Assembly (NCBI GenBank): GCA_022478985.1
Contig: JAKSZP010000135.1
Span: forward strand, 116,064 to 180,063
From: Massospora cicadina
Lineage: Eukaryota > Entomophthoromycota > Entomophthoromycetes > Entomophthorales > Entomophthoraceae
Reading direction: 5' to 3'
DNA: 64,000 nt
Shown: positions 11,321 to 25,209 of the stretch, piece by piece
How positions within the stretch are numbered: the first letter of the stretch is position 1
Layout: every line of letters begins with the position of its first letter
Position numbers and translations under genes: made by a program
Notes under the pieces: generated by a model
The model's database searches: none
Seen by the model: the letters and a program-made list of their open reading frames with translations, nothing else
What the model was told of the DNA's origin: nothing

Positions 11321-12039
11321 TAATTAGTATTGACCTTCACTATATGACTAGCGGCGCTGTTTCTTCATGTATAGGCTACACTTGCCAAATTTGTCTATTT
11401 GAATATTAGGCCTTTGATCCCGGCTGGCTATTCATCCAATAAGTCCTAATTTCATCTCATATTTTGGCATCTGATGCTTTGGATCTTCATATCTCATTAG
11501 CTAACTGTTCCATCCAATTGTTCAAATCGTTTTTCTTTTGAAAACGATTTTTGACCTTTGTGGCCATCCTTAATTACACAGGTCATTCTGGCCTCATTAT
11601 CTTCATCCAATTTCTCTTAAATTGATGAACTCATCTCTAGTAACTTCTGATCATTGTTTGAGCGTTATTGAGTCAAATGATTTTCTTCACTATCTTGGAT
11701 CAATCATTTCATATTTTAATTTCATATCTTCATTGGTATAGCAATCCAATTCTCTGGATTGATTGTTTCCTATTTCATCCAATGCTTCATCTAAACACTC
11801 ACTCCTCAAGACTATTTATAGAGGACCCAATTTCAACCTGAGTTGATCCTGCCGTTCCTTGGGACTATTTCCAGAAGACACAATTTCAACCCGAGTTAGC
11901 CCTGCTGATACTCTTCATCTCAAGTAGATGTCAGTGGAAAAAGATTTCTCCAAAGCTCTATACTGTTCCCCATCTAGGCTGCGAGCCTTTTTCCCAATTC
12001 CTTGGTGGCAGCTGACTCTTTCGCCTGGACCACGTTGAA

Positions 12040-12660
12040 ATGATCCTTTGGCTTCTTACAGTGCACAGCAAAATGTCCTTTCCCACCACATTGGTAGCAG
12101 ACCTTTTCCTTCTCATTCACCTGTCTGAATTATTTGGGATTATTCCCCAGCATAATTTGGTTGGTTGTTTCTTTAGCACCTTCGTTCCCCTTTGTAGGAT
12201 TCATATTGCATACCAAATTAAATTTGAAGCTTCTATTTGGGGAATCATTTGTCGCTCCCAAAATCTTCAAATTATCTACCATTTGTGAGGTAGTTATTTC
12301 CATTGTGAACTTGGAAGACATCATGGGATGCAAATCACAATAAGGCTGAAGGGCCACTTGCAAGGCGATTCTGGCATTGAAATTATCCAGCACTTTTGCT
12401 CTGACCAGGATCTGCGACTCCTGGCAAAACTGATCCATGAAGTTTGCTAGAGACTCATCTTTATGGAACTGGATTCCCATAAACTCCTGTTTGCATTTTG
12501 ACATGCACATTGGACTCCCAAATTCTTTCATGATAGCCGCCTTTGCCTCCACATACAACCAGCTGTCCCCCTCCAGTTGAGGTAACATTAAGTTCTGACG
12601 GTCAGTGTCTAAGCAATTCATGACCATCAACGCCTTTTGATGATCCCCATAGCCATACAT
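12040..12660 (-). pseudogene. Element B gag with CCHC zinc knuckle
   Basis: An open minus-strand frame of 176 residues (12130-12660) includes a retrotransposon capsid-type segment: EGDSWLYVEAKAAIMKEF, LANFMDQFCQESQILVRAK and TTSQMVDNLKILGAT. Just downstream, at about 12062-12105, lies CYQCGGKGHFAVHC, a perfect CX2CX4HX4C nucleic-acid-binding knuckle. The N-terminal part, towards 13260, is present but broken. Gag would form the particle and bind element RNA. Confidence 0.85.
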
Positions 12661-13268
12661 GTCATATCAAACAGTCATAAAAATTCTGGGGCGTTATCCC
12701 AGTGGAACGTTAGCAATTTTGGCATTGCCTTAAATTCCTCCAAGCTATCTCTGGACGATTCTTTAGGTTCAGCCACTCAGTTAACTTGAGGAGTTACTTT
12801 TGGTGTCATCTCTGAAATGACAGCAAAATTGGGTGGCATGTTCCTTGGGGTATTTGAGTTCCCAAGTATCATGTGAGGACTTCTTTCTTTGGCATCTCTT
12901 GACATATCTGGCTCACAACTGCATTTGTGAGCTCTAAGTTCCTCCACCTGTTTGATCAGTCACTCTGTATCTGCGCTGAAATTTTTCAAACAAATGTGAC
13001 CCACTTTTCAGTCCCATTTTCCGGTATAAGACCTCTTGAACAAGGTCCCCTTCTTTCTTCTTCAATTAAGCTACTTTCCCAAGTAACTTATTCCCAAAAC
13101 TTGCAACATTATTTATATCTTCCTCCACCTTGGCGACTCATTTTCCAAGGCTGCAAATTCCCGATGATCCACTGATTTTAGAACATTCTGATTCACAATG
13201 GCTATTTCCATCCACAGTTTGCATAACTCGTCTTTGTATGAAATTCTTATAAATCTCAACTCAACTAA

Positions 13269-13286
13269 CCCCTGTAGTGAGCGCCA
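13269..13286 (-). promoter_or_regulatory. Element B primer-binding site
   Basis: On the minus strand it reads TGGCGCTCACTACAGGGG, next to the LTR end. It differs by one base from the site of element C at 30105-30122. TGG at its 5' end matches the CCA tail of a tRNA primer. The tRNA species was not identified. Confidence 0.8.
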
Positions 13287-14429
13287 ACTTATAAATTTAC
13301 TTGGATTATTATTGCAAACAACCCTAGTAACCTTTTTAATGCACAGGTTCAGTTTCTTGTGCACTTTTTCTGCGTTGTGTAGTATATTAGATTATCAGTT
13401 GATAATAGTATAATAGCTATTATCTGAAGTTGAGTGTGAATTCTTATATCTTAGCCCAATGCTCATCCAATATTCCTGATTAAATACTTGAGATGTTGTG
13501 ATCTAGGGATTTGTTCCCTCATTCTGTCCAACCCAATCTTCTCTGAAATTCCCTGGTGAAAGTCTGTTCAGTCTAACACACAGTTGGCAGCAATCCACAA
13601 TTGTTTCTCCTTATTCTTTCAGATCCCCGCTCAGATCTTTACTCTTTTCTCTAAAAAGTCTCCTAATTATTGCACATAGCAATAATATCCTTGAGAAGAA
13701 TAGCACAATAGAAAGCTGATAATAGTTTTCTACTCAAACTATATAGTGGATGAAAACTATATTGATAAACTACTGTTGTATTATCTATTTTTATTAGGAG
13801 TGAATTATAGGGAATTTATAGTGGTTATTTGGACGTCTAACTCTTGGTTGACATCTCTTTGATGAAATGGCAGCCATTGCTGTTGAATCACCCATCCTCG
13901 TCTCAGAAGTGATGGTCTTCCCCATCCTGGCTAGGATTCCATCGTTGGACACCCTCAAGACCTAAACGTAAAGAGTTGGAAAATGTGTCACTAACGTTCT
14001 CCTCTTAATCCAAGTAAATGAACCATATTTGGCTAGCGACCTGATTAGGTAATGGGACTTATTACCCATTAAAGGCAGGTCATGCACCAACTGATAGATT
14101 CGCTAGTCGCAGGTGGCATCACTTGCCTCACAACTTGCTATTTATTCCCAATCAGTCAGTGATGAAACCTGACCAATTCCAATCAGTACACCTGATAGTT
14201 AATCACTTTCAGATGCCCCTACTTAATTGGCAACTCCGCCCAATGAGATCTCAAGTATTCATCCAGATTGATCCCTGATGGATATGACCAGAAAAATATC
14301 ACAAAAACCCCAAAATAGTTACTCCAAAACTCTGGCCAACTGATTTCTAATTCACTTTGCCTTAGGGAATATCCCCTAGCTTCTCTGGTAATCTAGCAGG
14401 CTGGTAATATGGTCAAAAATCCTAACAAG
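13287..14429 (-). repeat. Element B 5' LTR
   Basis: About 1.14 kb. Its outer end (14429) reads CTAACA, and its inner end abuts the primer site. Bases 13795-14429 align with 1-635. The outer base pairs on the minus strand, TGTTAGGATTTTTG, match the 3' copy. Confidence 0.8.
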
Positions 14430-16130
14430 CATAAAAGGGAATTTTTATAATGCATCAAACAAAACGGGCAGCTTCTTTGTATTCCGCCCAGACGTTGTTT
14501 ATTTAAAATAGACAAGGCAGAAGAAGAGTACTTAACTAGGCAAGAGCATTGTTTTTTGTTAAGTTTTTTATTTTTTAAAACAAGAGGAACTTAATACTTG
14601 AACAAGGAGAGATAACCCTGTTTAATGTTGATAATTATATCATACTCAAGCATAAATTGAGTGCTGATAGGCAGATCATAATTATCGTTATCCAAAGCCA
14701 CAGCATCTGCAGATAGAATAAAGCTTCCCAATTAAGATGGGTAAAGAGGAGTAGGTCCATTATTGTGAGTGCTGTTGGGACCCACAGTTTCATATGCCTG
14801 GGAGTATTCCATTTTAGGAGCCAAATTAATTAAATTGATAAGTTTTGAGAAGACCACATTGATTGAGGAATTAGTGTTAAGGATGGCCATAACCCAAACT
14901 TTGTTGATGACGACTTTTTAATCTGGTTATAGTTGCACCAAAGTTAAGGGGAGATCTAGAGTCTCCTTAAGACGGAAAGTGGAGGCAAGCTTTTTAGATG
15001 TCTCAGATTATCTATCCTTAATGGACTGTGAAGTATGACCATGCTGATTAGGCTAAATCAATAAGGAAATGATCTAGTCGGCATCACTAGCAGGATTGAT
15101 AACCTTAGGGCACCCCAGAACTTGGCTTTGATAGGTTTCATCAGGTATCAAAGCCTTAATTAATCCTTCAGGATTCAACTAGCCTAGTATCCTTATTTTA
15201 ACTGGAGCTCCTAGGACATAATATTCAACTTCTTTATAACCCCCTTCATATTTGTCATTAGAGGGGTTATCTATACAAGTCAGAGGAGCGATAGGAGAGA
15301 GGTCAGAGGCAGGCCTGTTGGGTTTATTGGCTTCCTTCATAGGACACACCTTGTCAACATGCCATCCTTTGTTATGGTGGGTGCCCTTGGGGCGCTCAGC
15401 TAACATTTTAGCCATGGGAGAATAAGTTTCAGCTTCAACGGCCTTTGTCTTATATTCTTTGTTGACTGGTTTTGGATGCACTTTGAGGATAGGTTTTAAG
15501 ATGAAAGCTGTAGGTAAGATGCCGAGGAAGTTATACACTGCTTCTTGGAGGGACGTGACAATTGAACCGCTGCATGAGGCCCCTTGATGGAGGGCGTGGG
15601 GCGATACAAAGTCTCAATTGACTGAACAGGGTGAACTCTGGGTGCGGATGACAAAAGAGAGCACTGCCCTGTTGCCAATGGTGCACTCTGGCCAGCCTCA
15701 CGTGGCAGAGGGATGTCTGGTTTTAACTTCACTGGGGATCAAGGTCAAAGACATAAACAGGCACAGAAGTAGCCATAAGGTCTTCGTGGACTCCTTCCTC
15801 TGGGCTATGATTATGAGATCATCAATGGTCATGACTTGGGGTTGCAACACAACTCCTTGGGTAGTCTCAAGTTCATGGAGATCAGCCACTGCTAGAAGAG
15901 CCACCTTGATATTTCAAACACCCCAAAAGGAGAGTTTTACTGAATTAATGTGCATTACCAATGAAAAGTTAGGAGCTAATACTTTTATGATGGCAGCAAT
16001 GGCGTTGTTTAGAGGTAAATCTTTGCAAGCAACAGTGGTTGGACTTCACTGTTGAACTTATCATTGAAGGTGGCGACTAATTCTATCTTTTGGATGATAA
16101 GACACATAATGTGTCAGGAGAGTATCTATA
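14430..16130 (-). pseudogene. Element H remnant: gag C-terminus, knuckle trace and protease
   Basis: Minus-strand reading recovers the same order as element C. A gag tail (HINSVKLSFWGVSNIK, at 15900-16000) corresponds to HITSVKRYFCTIQYIK of element C. A damaged zinc knuckle ends GWHVDKVCP (15340-15400). An aspartic protease at 14595-14895 has VMAILNTNSSINVVFSKLI, where the catalytic DTGS is changed to NTNS, and QFMLEYDIIINIKQGYLSL. It is broken by stops. Pol beyond the protease is absent, because sequence changes at 14429 into the element B LTR. So B, or a deletion, removed it. Confidence 0.75.
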
Positions 16131-16839
16131 ACTCTCCAGTTCCCTGCGTGGTGGTGCTTGGTGCACCAGCCCAACGTAAGGGGACTAATCATCAGTATTA
16201 CAAGAAGGATAGCCCAGCAGATTATACTTGGGCTAAAGCGGCAGAGGGCGAGGGTGGTTAACATGTTAAATATTAATAAAGACCATACAATCTTCAAAAC
16301 TTGGCTGTGTCCCAATGGGAAGTTCGTATTTAAGCTCTGAACAGGCTTGAGTACATGGGTGACTCAGTATGGCGGAAAACTGAGCTGCCCAGCGGTGTAC
16401 CTGATGCTATTGTTATATAAGCAAACAAAGTGACTATCATGTTGTAAGACCTCCTCAAAGAGGTTCACGCAAAGGTTTGCCCAAGTTCACAAAAATTTTA
16501 AAAAAAACTTAAAACTAACCAGGTATTCTATTATAGGAAAGATGACCAACGAGAAAGGTTGGTCTCAAGCAAACATATTTAAGCCAACTCGGGGAAAGTA
16601 TCAATTGGAGAAAGTGGTACTAAGCCTTGGTGCACCAATAAGTGCACGCTTCCATCCTACTGGGTAACGTACTTCAAAATCAACTTTACTTGAGTGATTG
16701 ACAAAATGAGCCCAACTTAAGTTAGTAATTTTGTAAATTTAATGGGTTTCAAACCCCCATTCGCCAATTAATCAAATTCAGCCATTTTCATTTATAAAGA
16801 TAAGTCTTTCATTTTAATGCAAGAGCTGAAACAAGAGGC
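16131..16839. other. Decayed region between element H gag and LINE fragment
   Basis: About 700 bases with no recognised coding motif. It includes GGTGCTTGGTGCACC-type inverted bases and an AATAAA-like stretch. It is probably further decayed gag of element H plus insertion debris. I see nothing functional in it. Confidence 0.3.
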
Positions 16840-18300
<1,461 letters not shown>

Positions 18301-18419
18301 GAAGTTTGACCTTTTGGACCTCCTGCCACCCAGCCTTGTCCTTGCTGTTGGTGCACTCAATTAGGTCATGTAAACATGAAATAAAGACCTGTTTTTGCTA
18401 CTTTAACTCTTCTTTGAGT

Positions 18420-18680
18420 AAAATTCTCAATAAGCGCTTTCTTAATCTCCGCTCAAGTACTAAGGGTGTCCATCTGAGGAACCACCACTTCTTGGTCCAG
18501 GCGACCTAGGCAAGGGAGGAGGTGCATAATTTTCTGGTGATCAATTGTTTCTTCAATGGCAGATTCATAGACGTATAGAAATAAACCAATGCTACCCTTA
18601 TCAGGGGTAAGCTTGTCATTAAAGAGGGGTTTAGAGGGACGCTGTTTGAGGTTCTTAAGGCGTGACAAAGCTTTAACTAG
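18420..18680 (-). pseudogene. Element H gag N-terminal part
   Basis: Minus-strand peptide FNDKLTPDKGSIGLFLYVYE, then HLLPCLGRLDQEVVVPQMD and TLST. This matches the element C gag FKDKFISGEGSIASFLYVYE...STWSEV in order and spacing. It is the upstream half of the gag whose downstream half lies at 15500-16130, the two being separated by the LINE insertion. Compared with element C, about 1.3 kb between primer site and this segment is missing. Confidence 0.75.
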
Positions 18681-18786
18681 TTACTGTTCTAAAGCAGCTA
18701 TACTTGATTCATTTTCAACAGGGAGGTTGGGAGGCTACTTAATCAAACATCCTCAATTTTGTTTAATAGATTGTGAAGTACATATA

Positions 18787-18804
18787 CCCCTGTAATGAGC
18801 ACCA
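18787..18804 (-). promoter_or_regulatory. Element H primer-binding site
   Basis: On the minus strand it reads TGGTGCTCATTACAGGGG, one base away from the element C site. It marks the 5' LTR of element H as lying at higher coordinates, starting at 18805. Confidence 0.8.
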
Positions 18805-19862
18805 CTTGATGAAATATTGGCACTTTGGTGATCGCAGGTGCTTTTGGGACCAGGATTTCAACAATGTACCATATGCTGGAGTATTAAAACTCTCATCAGC
18901 TTAAGATTTTGGGGGAAAATAGACAACCATTGTGTAATTTTAATAGTTAGAAATAAGAATAAAATTATCACTTTAGTTCAGCAAAACAAGAGATCCTATA
19001 TTAAAATAGCGCCTACCATTATTTATGGTACTCAGAAGCTAATGGTGAGATGTAGGAGAATTCATGATAAGTAGTGGGGAGCTTAATTTATCTAGATGAT
19101 GATTCAACCTATATGAACTCTTGAAAATCTTTTTACTTTAGTAGGGCTTAATTTTTGGTGTTGGGTCGTCAGCAGGTATGACAAAACCTTGTGGCAACGT
19201 TTTAATATTTGATCTAATCATACATCTTGAAAATATTTGTATCTTAGCAGATTACCAGATGTCCTAGGGGTTGATTTAAGGTAAAATATTTTCACCCTCT
19301 GGAGCCCCCTTTTTTCTATAAAGAGAGGTGGTTTTCTCTTAATGGAGAGCACTAAATTTAAGTTAGTGCAGGGGCAAATATCCAAATTATTTGGTTTATT
19401 TCGCTAGTGGTTCATGTAATCTCATTAGAATAATCTGAGCTATTCAGCTGAGGGCTAGGAGTAAATGTAATACTGGAGTAAAAACAGTTTTTTCAAGAAT
19501 CAAAATGAGGATTAGTAAAAATTTAAACTATTTGCCACAAAGAAATTTTCTTAACTGAGCAAATGTCCAATTATTTAACAGCACAAGATAGAAACAGAAA
19601 ACTTATAATGAATATTTTATGCTGGGGTGAATGTAAAATAGAGGATAAAGCTATAGGTAAATTTGAGAGGTACTAAATGCTGAGGCCATAAACCAAAGTG
19701 ATCATTAGATCAAGGGATGACTTTGCACTGATGGGTTATAAATTAAATCTGCTGTATCTATAACTCTATGGCGCCAAGGTGAAAACACCAGAAGTAATTT
19801 AATACAACTTTGGCGGACCTTATAAAGTCAAGGGCAAGCTCTCAAGACTCCATACGCCAACA
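18805..19862 (-). repeat. Element H probable 5' LTR
   Basis: Inferred from the primer site at its inner end. The outer boundary is tentative. CCAACA at 19857-19862 would give a minus-strand start TGTTGGCG similar to element B. No second copy is in the window to confirm it. Confidence 0.4.
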
Positions 19863-20114
19863 TATCCCATTTCTAAGTATTAGTTATAAGAATTTTAATT
19901 CAATATCGCAAAAATGATACCTGGTCAAAATACTTGCAATACTGGGTTAACCCCATGACTGATTAAAATAGATACCAACTCCTTTAAAAATAGCTGAGGT
20001 GGCAAATGCAAAGGGAGCCTAAAAATTGCACTATCTTGATGTCATTTTAGGTGTAACTGTATTAGGTTGATAGTATTGATTTTAAAACATTTGAGCTTGG
20101 CCTGCAATAGCTAC
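19863..20114. other. AT-rich sequence without recognised features
   Basis: No coding motif, repeat partner or structural signal was seen. Confidence 0.3.
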
Positions 20115-20875
20115 TGTCATGGAAAGTGGAGCACAGGAGGTTACAAGTGGGAAGACACAGGTAAGAGGTGCTAAAAGAGAGAAAAATTCCCAAGCAGGAG
20201 TAAGCAACATTCTAAGTTAACTCTATATTGTTTCCATGTAAATTTTTGTAACAAAATGCAGGCCAAACTGAAGCAAACTATCAGGGAAAAGAGTTGCTGA
20301 GAGTTGAGGGTATATGGACAGGTATAATAAGGGAAATTGGTAAAATATGATGCTTCAGAGTTGGCAGAATTTGCCATAATGTGGGGGTAGTTTAACACTA
20401 AAGGGGAGGGTCAAACCAGAGCTTAATATGAAGTCCAGCCATTGAAGCAGGTTTTAACAAGGATTTTATTAATAAAATTATCCTTAAAAGTAGGGGGAAA
20501 CTTAGCAGATTTTTACAAAACTATATTTAAATTTATTTTTGTATTTTAGAAAAGCAATGGCAATCTTCAGCTTGGGTGTCAATATAAAGAGTATTTTCAC
20601 AATAACTAAAAATTAATGAAAACTGATCCATGCCAGAAAGTTTTTTGCCTTTCAGCAAAATAGAAATTTTACAAATCTAGCTAAATTCTGCTATTTTGTA
20701 TCAACTTATTTCAAAATTTTTGAATCAATTTTTGCCTGATTTTCAGCCACTATAGTGCTAATTTCCTCAGCCCTGACTGGCAAAGACAGAACCCATTTGC
20801 AGTCAATGATCTTAGAGGTTATTGGTATCCCTCAAGGTTTCTGACCTTGACTACAAATGTGTCATAATAGTGACA
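20115..20875 (-). repeat. Solo LTR related to element E
   Basis: In reverse orientation it matches the element E LTR at both ends: TGTCATGGAAAGTGGAGCAC corresponds to the E LTR end, and GTCATAATAGTGACA to its start. A minus-strand peptide at 20171-20398 (SLACILLQKFTWKQYRVNLE) parallels SLVCVLLQKFIWKHNTDRLE encoded in the E LTR. There is no internal region on either side and no clear target duplication. Confidence 0.75.
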
Positions 20876-21200
20876 AAGTAAGTTTATACTGACCTGCCAG
20901 TCTAGATGCTGAAACACCCCAAATGGTAAGCCCAAATGACAGAGGCACTTCTGCATGAATGACGTTTAGTTGATTGGGAAAAGATTTTGCCTCCAAAGTG
21001 ACAATGGGTCAAGAATGTGAATAAGAACCTGGTTACAAACCAGGCTATCATGGCCTCTTGTCCTGCAGATTTGGATGCTGGTAAAATTGGGATTGTGATA
21101 GGGTTTTTGAATTTTGTCATTATAAAAAAAGAAATTTTGTGAAATGGGATTTATTGGATTAAAATTAGAAAACAACCATCAATTTTCTTTATGTGTTATG
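20876..21200. other. Fragment shared with 51343-51420
   Basis: Bases 20893-20960 (GACCTGCCAGTCTAGATGC, GTAAGCCCAAATGACAGAGG) match 51343-51420 inside element E in the same order. It is a dispersed repeat of unknown type, and the rest of the segment is unrecognised. Confidence 0.45.
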
Positions 21201-21204
21201 ACTG

Positions 21205-23060
21205 CTTAAATATTTTATTTAAATGAGGCAAGCTGACCAGAAGACGGACATTACCAAAATTCAAAGAACTAAAAAATGACTAAACAGAGCTACCCAAACA
21301 GATTGATTAACCTCCCAAAAAGAGCAGGTGAAACACAACAAAATGAGAATACAACTAACCATGTGGGATAGCGATGAATCACTCATCTCACCATGGAAGA
21401 AGGGGAAGAGGGATCAGGTGGCTTATCCTCAGAATCAGATTCTATATCAAAGGCAAGTGTACGGGCCAAGGGAGAGCAATAATGTGGGGTAATCAGCAAC
21501 ATGGGGAGCAAGTTGGCTGGTGGCTGGCTGGTATTTAAGATTACCTATATAAAAAATTGCCCCATGGCATTTGGAAAGGCAGTCTTCCACATGAAGATGG
21601 AAGGAAGGAAGCTTGGATAATAAAGCTGTGGTGGCGTGGGTGGTTTTTGTTTTGGCCTGTGAAGCAGTAGCAACTTTCTTGATGGCAGCATTTTCTTGTT
21701 TGTGCGGGTTTAGGATGTTACCTCTGATCTGCAAGGGTAAGGTTGGAGCAATTTTGAGATAAAGGAGACCTTGGCAAGTATCGTTACTGATGAATTGTTC
21801 ATCTTATGGATGTTGGTGTTATCTGGGCTATCAGATGCAGCAACAGTGAGCTGGTGTTCAGAGCAGAATGCAGAGGCGTTCAGTCAGGTGGGCATAAAAG
21901 TTCCAAGGGATCTGAATGGGGTGCTGTACCTATATACTCTTCAATTGGGGTATTTGATTCTTCAATTACATTTCCCATTTCATTGGTTACATCCAATGAA
22001 GTCCATGGATTCAAGTCATATTTGAAATCAAGGTTGGCGAAATTATGGGTTGTGGCTGTTGATTGAGGAATACCATGAGATTGAACTGTTATCCCAGATG
22101 TCTCATGATTGGTTGAAGTACATGTGGCACTGGACTGAGGAGGGTCCTGATTGGGTAGCTGCATGCACTGCATCAGTTTCAGGTTTTGGGGTAGGGTGGA
22201 AGGATTGTACCCCATACCAGAAAGTCAGTGGGGTGTGTGGCATATAGGGGGCCAGATGGAGGCAACGCAGGTCCAGCAGATGCAGCAGGATAAGGACATT
22301 TATGCTTCAAGTGATCCAACTCAAAGCAGGATGGACAGATAGTCCACCCACTCTTGACATGGGACCAAAATGGGTAGTTGGGGGCAGAGGGAATGATGAG
22401 ATGGGGTAATCAACAAAGCAATTTTGTTATAATTTGGGCTAATTGTGGCAAATGCCCAAGGCCCAGCAAGATGAGTGGCCCCAATGGGGACCACAAACTG
22501 AAGGATGGTTTAAAGCCATATGCAGCCAAACCTTCCATCAGCTCCTTATGGAGCACCGCAGGGGGAAGGTGAGTGGGCAACCCCACAAACTGAACTACCA
22601 TAGTGGTGTAAGTGGGGATCCAGGTGCGCATTGTGGGGATAGGGGTGCACTGGAAAACCAGGGGAATGGTGGCCATAGTGGCGGAATCAGCTTTGCAGGT
22701 GAAGCCAGGATTGAAATACCCCCTATAGGGGCAGATATCAATAAATCCGGCTGTCAGCATCACTGCCTGGGCCATGTTGATAAAGGCTCTTTCGTCATAT
22801 GGGAATAATTTCCCATATTTGACCTGAAGGCCAAAACGCAGCTGGGATTGGGGGAGAATGAATGGGCTGTGAGGCACTGCCTGGGCACATGCCAGGTGGT
22901 TGGTGAGATCTTTAAATGGAATGAACAGACCTAATGTATTATTGGGACTGGATGAGCCATTCTGAACATGTTTTCCCGCCAGATGGAAAATTCTGGATGG
23001 GTTTTCGCTGCTGCCCCACATGAGAGCAGCGGCGGAGAATCTGAGGTCTTTGGGGAGCAA
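21205..23060 (-). pseudogene. LINE-like remnant K: CCHC ORF1-type protein plus LINE 3' end
   Basis: Minus-strand frame 22410-23060 (216 residues, from MLPKDLRFSAAALMWG) ends near LGLGHLPQLAQII. Downstream in another frame, at about 22290-22335, is CPSCFELDHLKHKC, a CX2CX4HX4C zinc knuckle. Fungal LINEs carry such knuckles in ORF1. The low-coordinate end (21205-21260) holds the 3'-end motif seen in LINE D (on the minus strand, CTGGTCAGCTTGCCTCA followed by AATAAA-like bases). No endonuclease or reverse transcriptase lies between, so ORF2 is deleted or this is a non-autonomous relative. Confidence 0.55.
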
Positions 23061-23239
23061 ACAGGGAGGTCAGCGTAGGCTAGTTAGGCTTTTTTACTTT
23101 CTATTAATTAAAGTCTCTTGAAAGTTACTATAAGCACAAAGAAAAACTTATGACTTCTTAAATAGATGATTGATTTGAGGAATAGCTTAGAAAGCCTTGG
23201 GATTGGAGCCCTTAAGATTTGACCCAGTATGTTAAACTT

Positions 23240-24240
23240 TGAGTGAGAGGAAAAAACGAATATAATTTAACTGACTTTAAAAGGGTCGGCGGCAGGTCAA
23301 GTTGCTGTCAGTTTGATCTCAGATGCCCAAAGTGCAGTTTCACCGCATTTCTGATGGTTAACATGACAGCATCTCACCCAACAGGCAACAGGAACCTCCT
23401 AAGGCCACCCCACATAGGGACAGTCCCAAGAGGTCAGTAACTGGTTTGGGACACCCAAGCCACCTGCATCAGGTCACTTTGGCATCCATTCAGCTAAGTA
23501 AGATACAACAAACTAATCCTGATTTTAGAGGGAAGGACTCAAGGCTAGTGGCAACGTTTTACAATAGGGGTACATGCCCATTGGGCTTTGTCCCTAATAT
23601 TTTCAAAGGGAGTTTCAGATTGGCAACAATATTTTACAATGGCCCAATGACATTGGTGAGTTTAACCAAGGATTTTTTACTGGACACATTCTTATTTTGA
23701 GGTACACGCCTGTCAGACTTTGGCATCAATGGTTTTTTACAGGTTTTAAAGTGACAGAAACATTTCCCAATGGCCCAATGCTATTGAAATTTTTGCTGAG
23801 ATTTAACACTTAATTTCTCGTTTACTGAATGTGCAAGCTCATCGGGCTACATTGCCAAGGGTTTAAGGCTTCCAGACCTTGACTTTGAGGGCTTAATGCC
23901 ATTGACTTCACACGATCCTTTTAGCCCATGGGTGTGGCAGCTTCCAATTATTTTGGTGCAAAATTTCTTTATGTGCCAAACTAATTTGGTGGAAGTAATT
24001 GTGGGGACAGGTAGTATGATCTTCAAAGGGAGGGCTGTTACCCATTGCTCATCTATCCCATGGGTGAGATTGCCCTGTGAGACAAGAGTGACAGCTTCCC
24101 TTTTCAGCCCCTTTTTTGTTGGGAATGGAAACACCATTTGGCTCAGGAAGAGAGGATGCTCCCCCAGACTTACAAGGGGCTTCTTATGGTTGGCTTTAGT
24201 AGGTAGTCTCCTCCAGGTAAAATGTTACTAACTGTGACAG
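23240..24240 (-). repeat. Repeat R1 copy 1 (coding-like, function unknown)
   Basis: Minus-strand peptides match those of R1 copy 2 at 51990-52730. FPFPTKKGLKREAVTLVSQG corresponds to FPFLSKKVLKRMAVPLVTQG, and WVTALPLKIILPVPTITS to WVTALSLQIPLPVPTLTS. A second block at 23280-23450 corresponds to 52000-52230. Protein-level conservation with damaged frames indicates a decayed mobile-element gene. It may be LINE ORF1 or another unit. No known domain was recognised. Confidence 0.55.
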
Positions 24241-24890
24241 CTACATCCACTTTGCATATAAATTACAAGTTAAATTAGCCCCAAATGGGTAGAAATTAAA
24301 ATTTTAGTATGTAAAAGCCTCAGTTGTTAAAGTCAAAGAAATTTAGTATAACGAACATTATCATACTTCACACAGAGGAAATAACAGAATGCCAAACAAG
24401 GCAAGGTAAAAAATTTAAACTACTTGATGAAAATATATGCAAATACATTACTTTTTTGGCAGATTAAGTTATCTGAATATTTGATGGATTGAAGAACTTA
24501 ACCCAAGCACTTTTTACTACTTGAAAAAATCTAGATGGTGGTGGCCCACTTCTCCAGGTTGGGGGAGAATCTGATGAAGGTGTAGATATCTTGGGAGGTG
24601 GCTGCAGTGAAACATGATCTGCTTTTATGATGAGTTTAAAATACTTCTCTGAATTAATTGGATCACTCAAGTTTAAATTCAAAAAGCAAGCAAGATGAAC
24701 AAAAGGGTCCAATTTGTGAATCTACTTATTATAAAAATAGAAAAAATATTTTTAAGAAACTTACTTTTCTTAAAGAGAGAAAATAAGAAAAGTTAAAAAA
24801 TAGATAGTAAAAAATAAAAAAGTAAAAAATAAAGGTTTTTTCATATAATTTATGTTAAAAGTTTTTTTCATGTATGACTGCAAGAAAAGC
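24241..24890. other. AT-rich stretch without recognised features
   Basis: There are A/T-rich runs near 24770-24860 and scattered short frames. No domain, primer site or paired repeat was found. Confidence 0.3.
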
Positions 24891-24894
24891 AAGG

Positions 24895-25209
24895 CATGCA
24901 CATCTATATACAAGCATATGTACAATCTATATTTTTGTATTTTATTTGAGGTGGGCTGACCTGAGGACAATACTGCACCAATTAATGAAAAATTGAATGA
25001 ATAGGAAAGGAGGATAAAATCTGGAAAACCTCCATGCACAGAATATGATAGGCCAGGAACTCCATGGACCGCCTTTGTTATTTGCTATCTCAGTTCAGGG
25101 CATTGGTGCGCAACACCAACAGTCATAATTATCCCCTACCCAAAGCTCCTGTACCAGAAGTAAACTTGGGGAAGTAGCGGTAGAGGTCCCTATTCTACCA
25201 CTGGGGTAT
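24895..25209 (-). repeat. Truncated LINE 3' end plus possible tRNA-like piece
   Basis: On the minus strand, TCAGGTCAGCCCACCTC followed by AAATAAAATAC matches the 3' end of LINE D (25210-25300), and both share GATTGTACATATGC. Further upstream on the minus strand, about 25130-25210, GGGGAGGATACCCCAGTGG followed by TAGAAT resembles a tRNA D-arm region. No convincing B box follows. Confidence 0.5.

Larger units (their letters stand above)
6197..14429 (-). mobile_element. Element B: Ty3/gypsy element, right-hand portion
   Basis: A minus-strand LTR retrotransposon whose 3' LTR lies at 1-635. It holds a CCHC gag, a pol without chromodomain, a tRNA-type primer site and a 5' LTR at 13287-14429. About 2.1 kb separates the pol end (about 8330) from the polypurine tract. 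Many stops and frameshifts show it is old. It is the host of element A. Confidence 0.88.

Noticed and set aside
15618..16055. Plus-strand frame of 145 codons
   Set aside because: It is antisense to the element H gag on the minus strand, which aligns with element C gag.
22410..23060. 216-codon minus-strand frame as a host gene
   Set aside because: The knuckle in the adjoining frame and the LINE-type 3' end point to a mobile-element origin.
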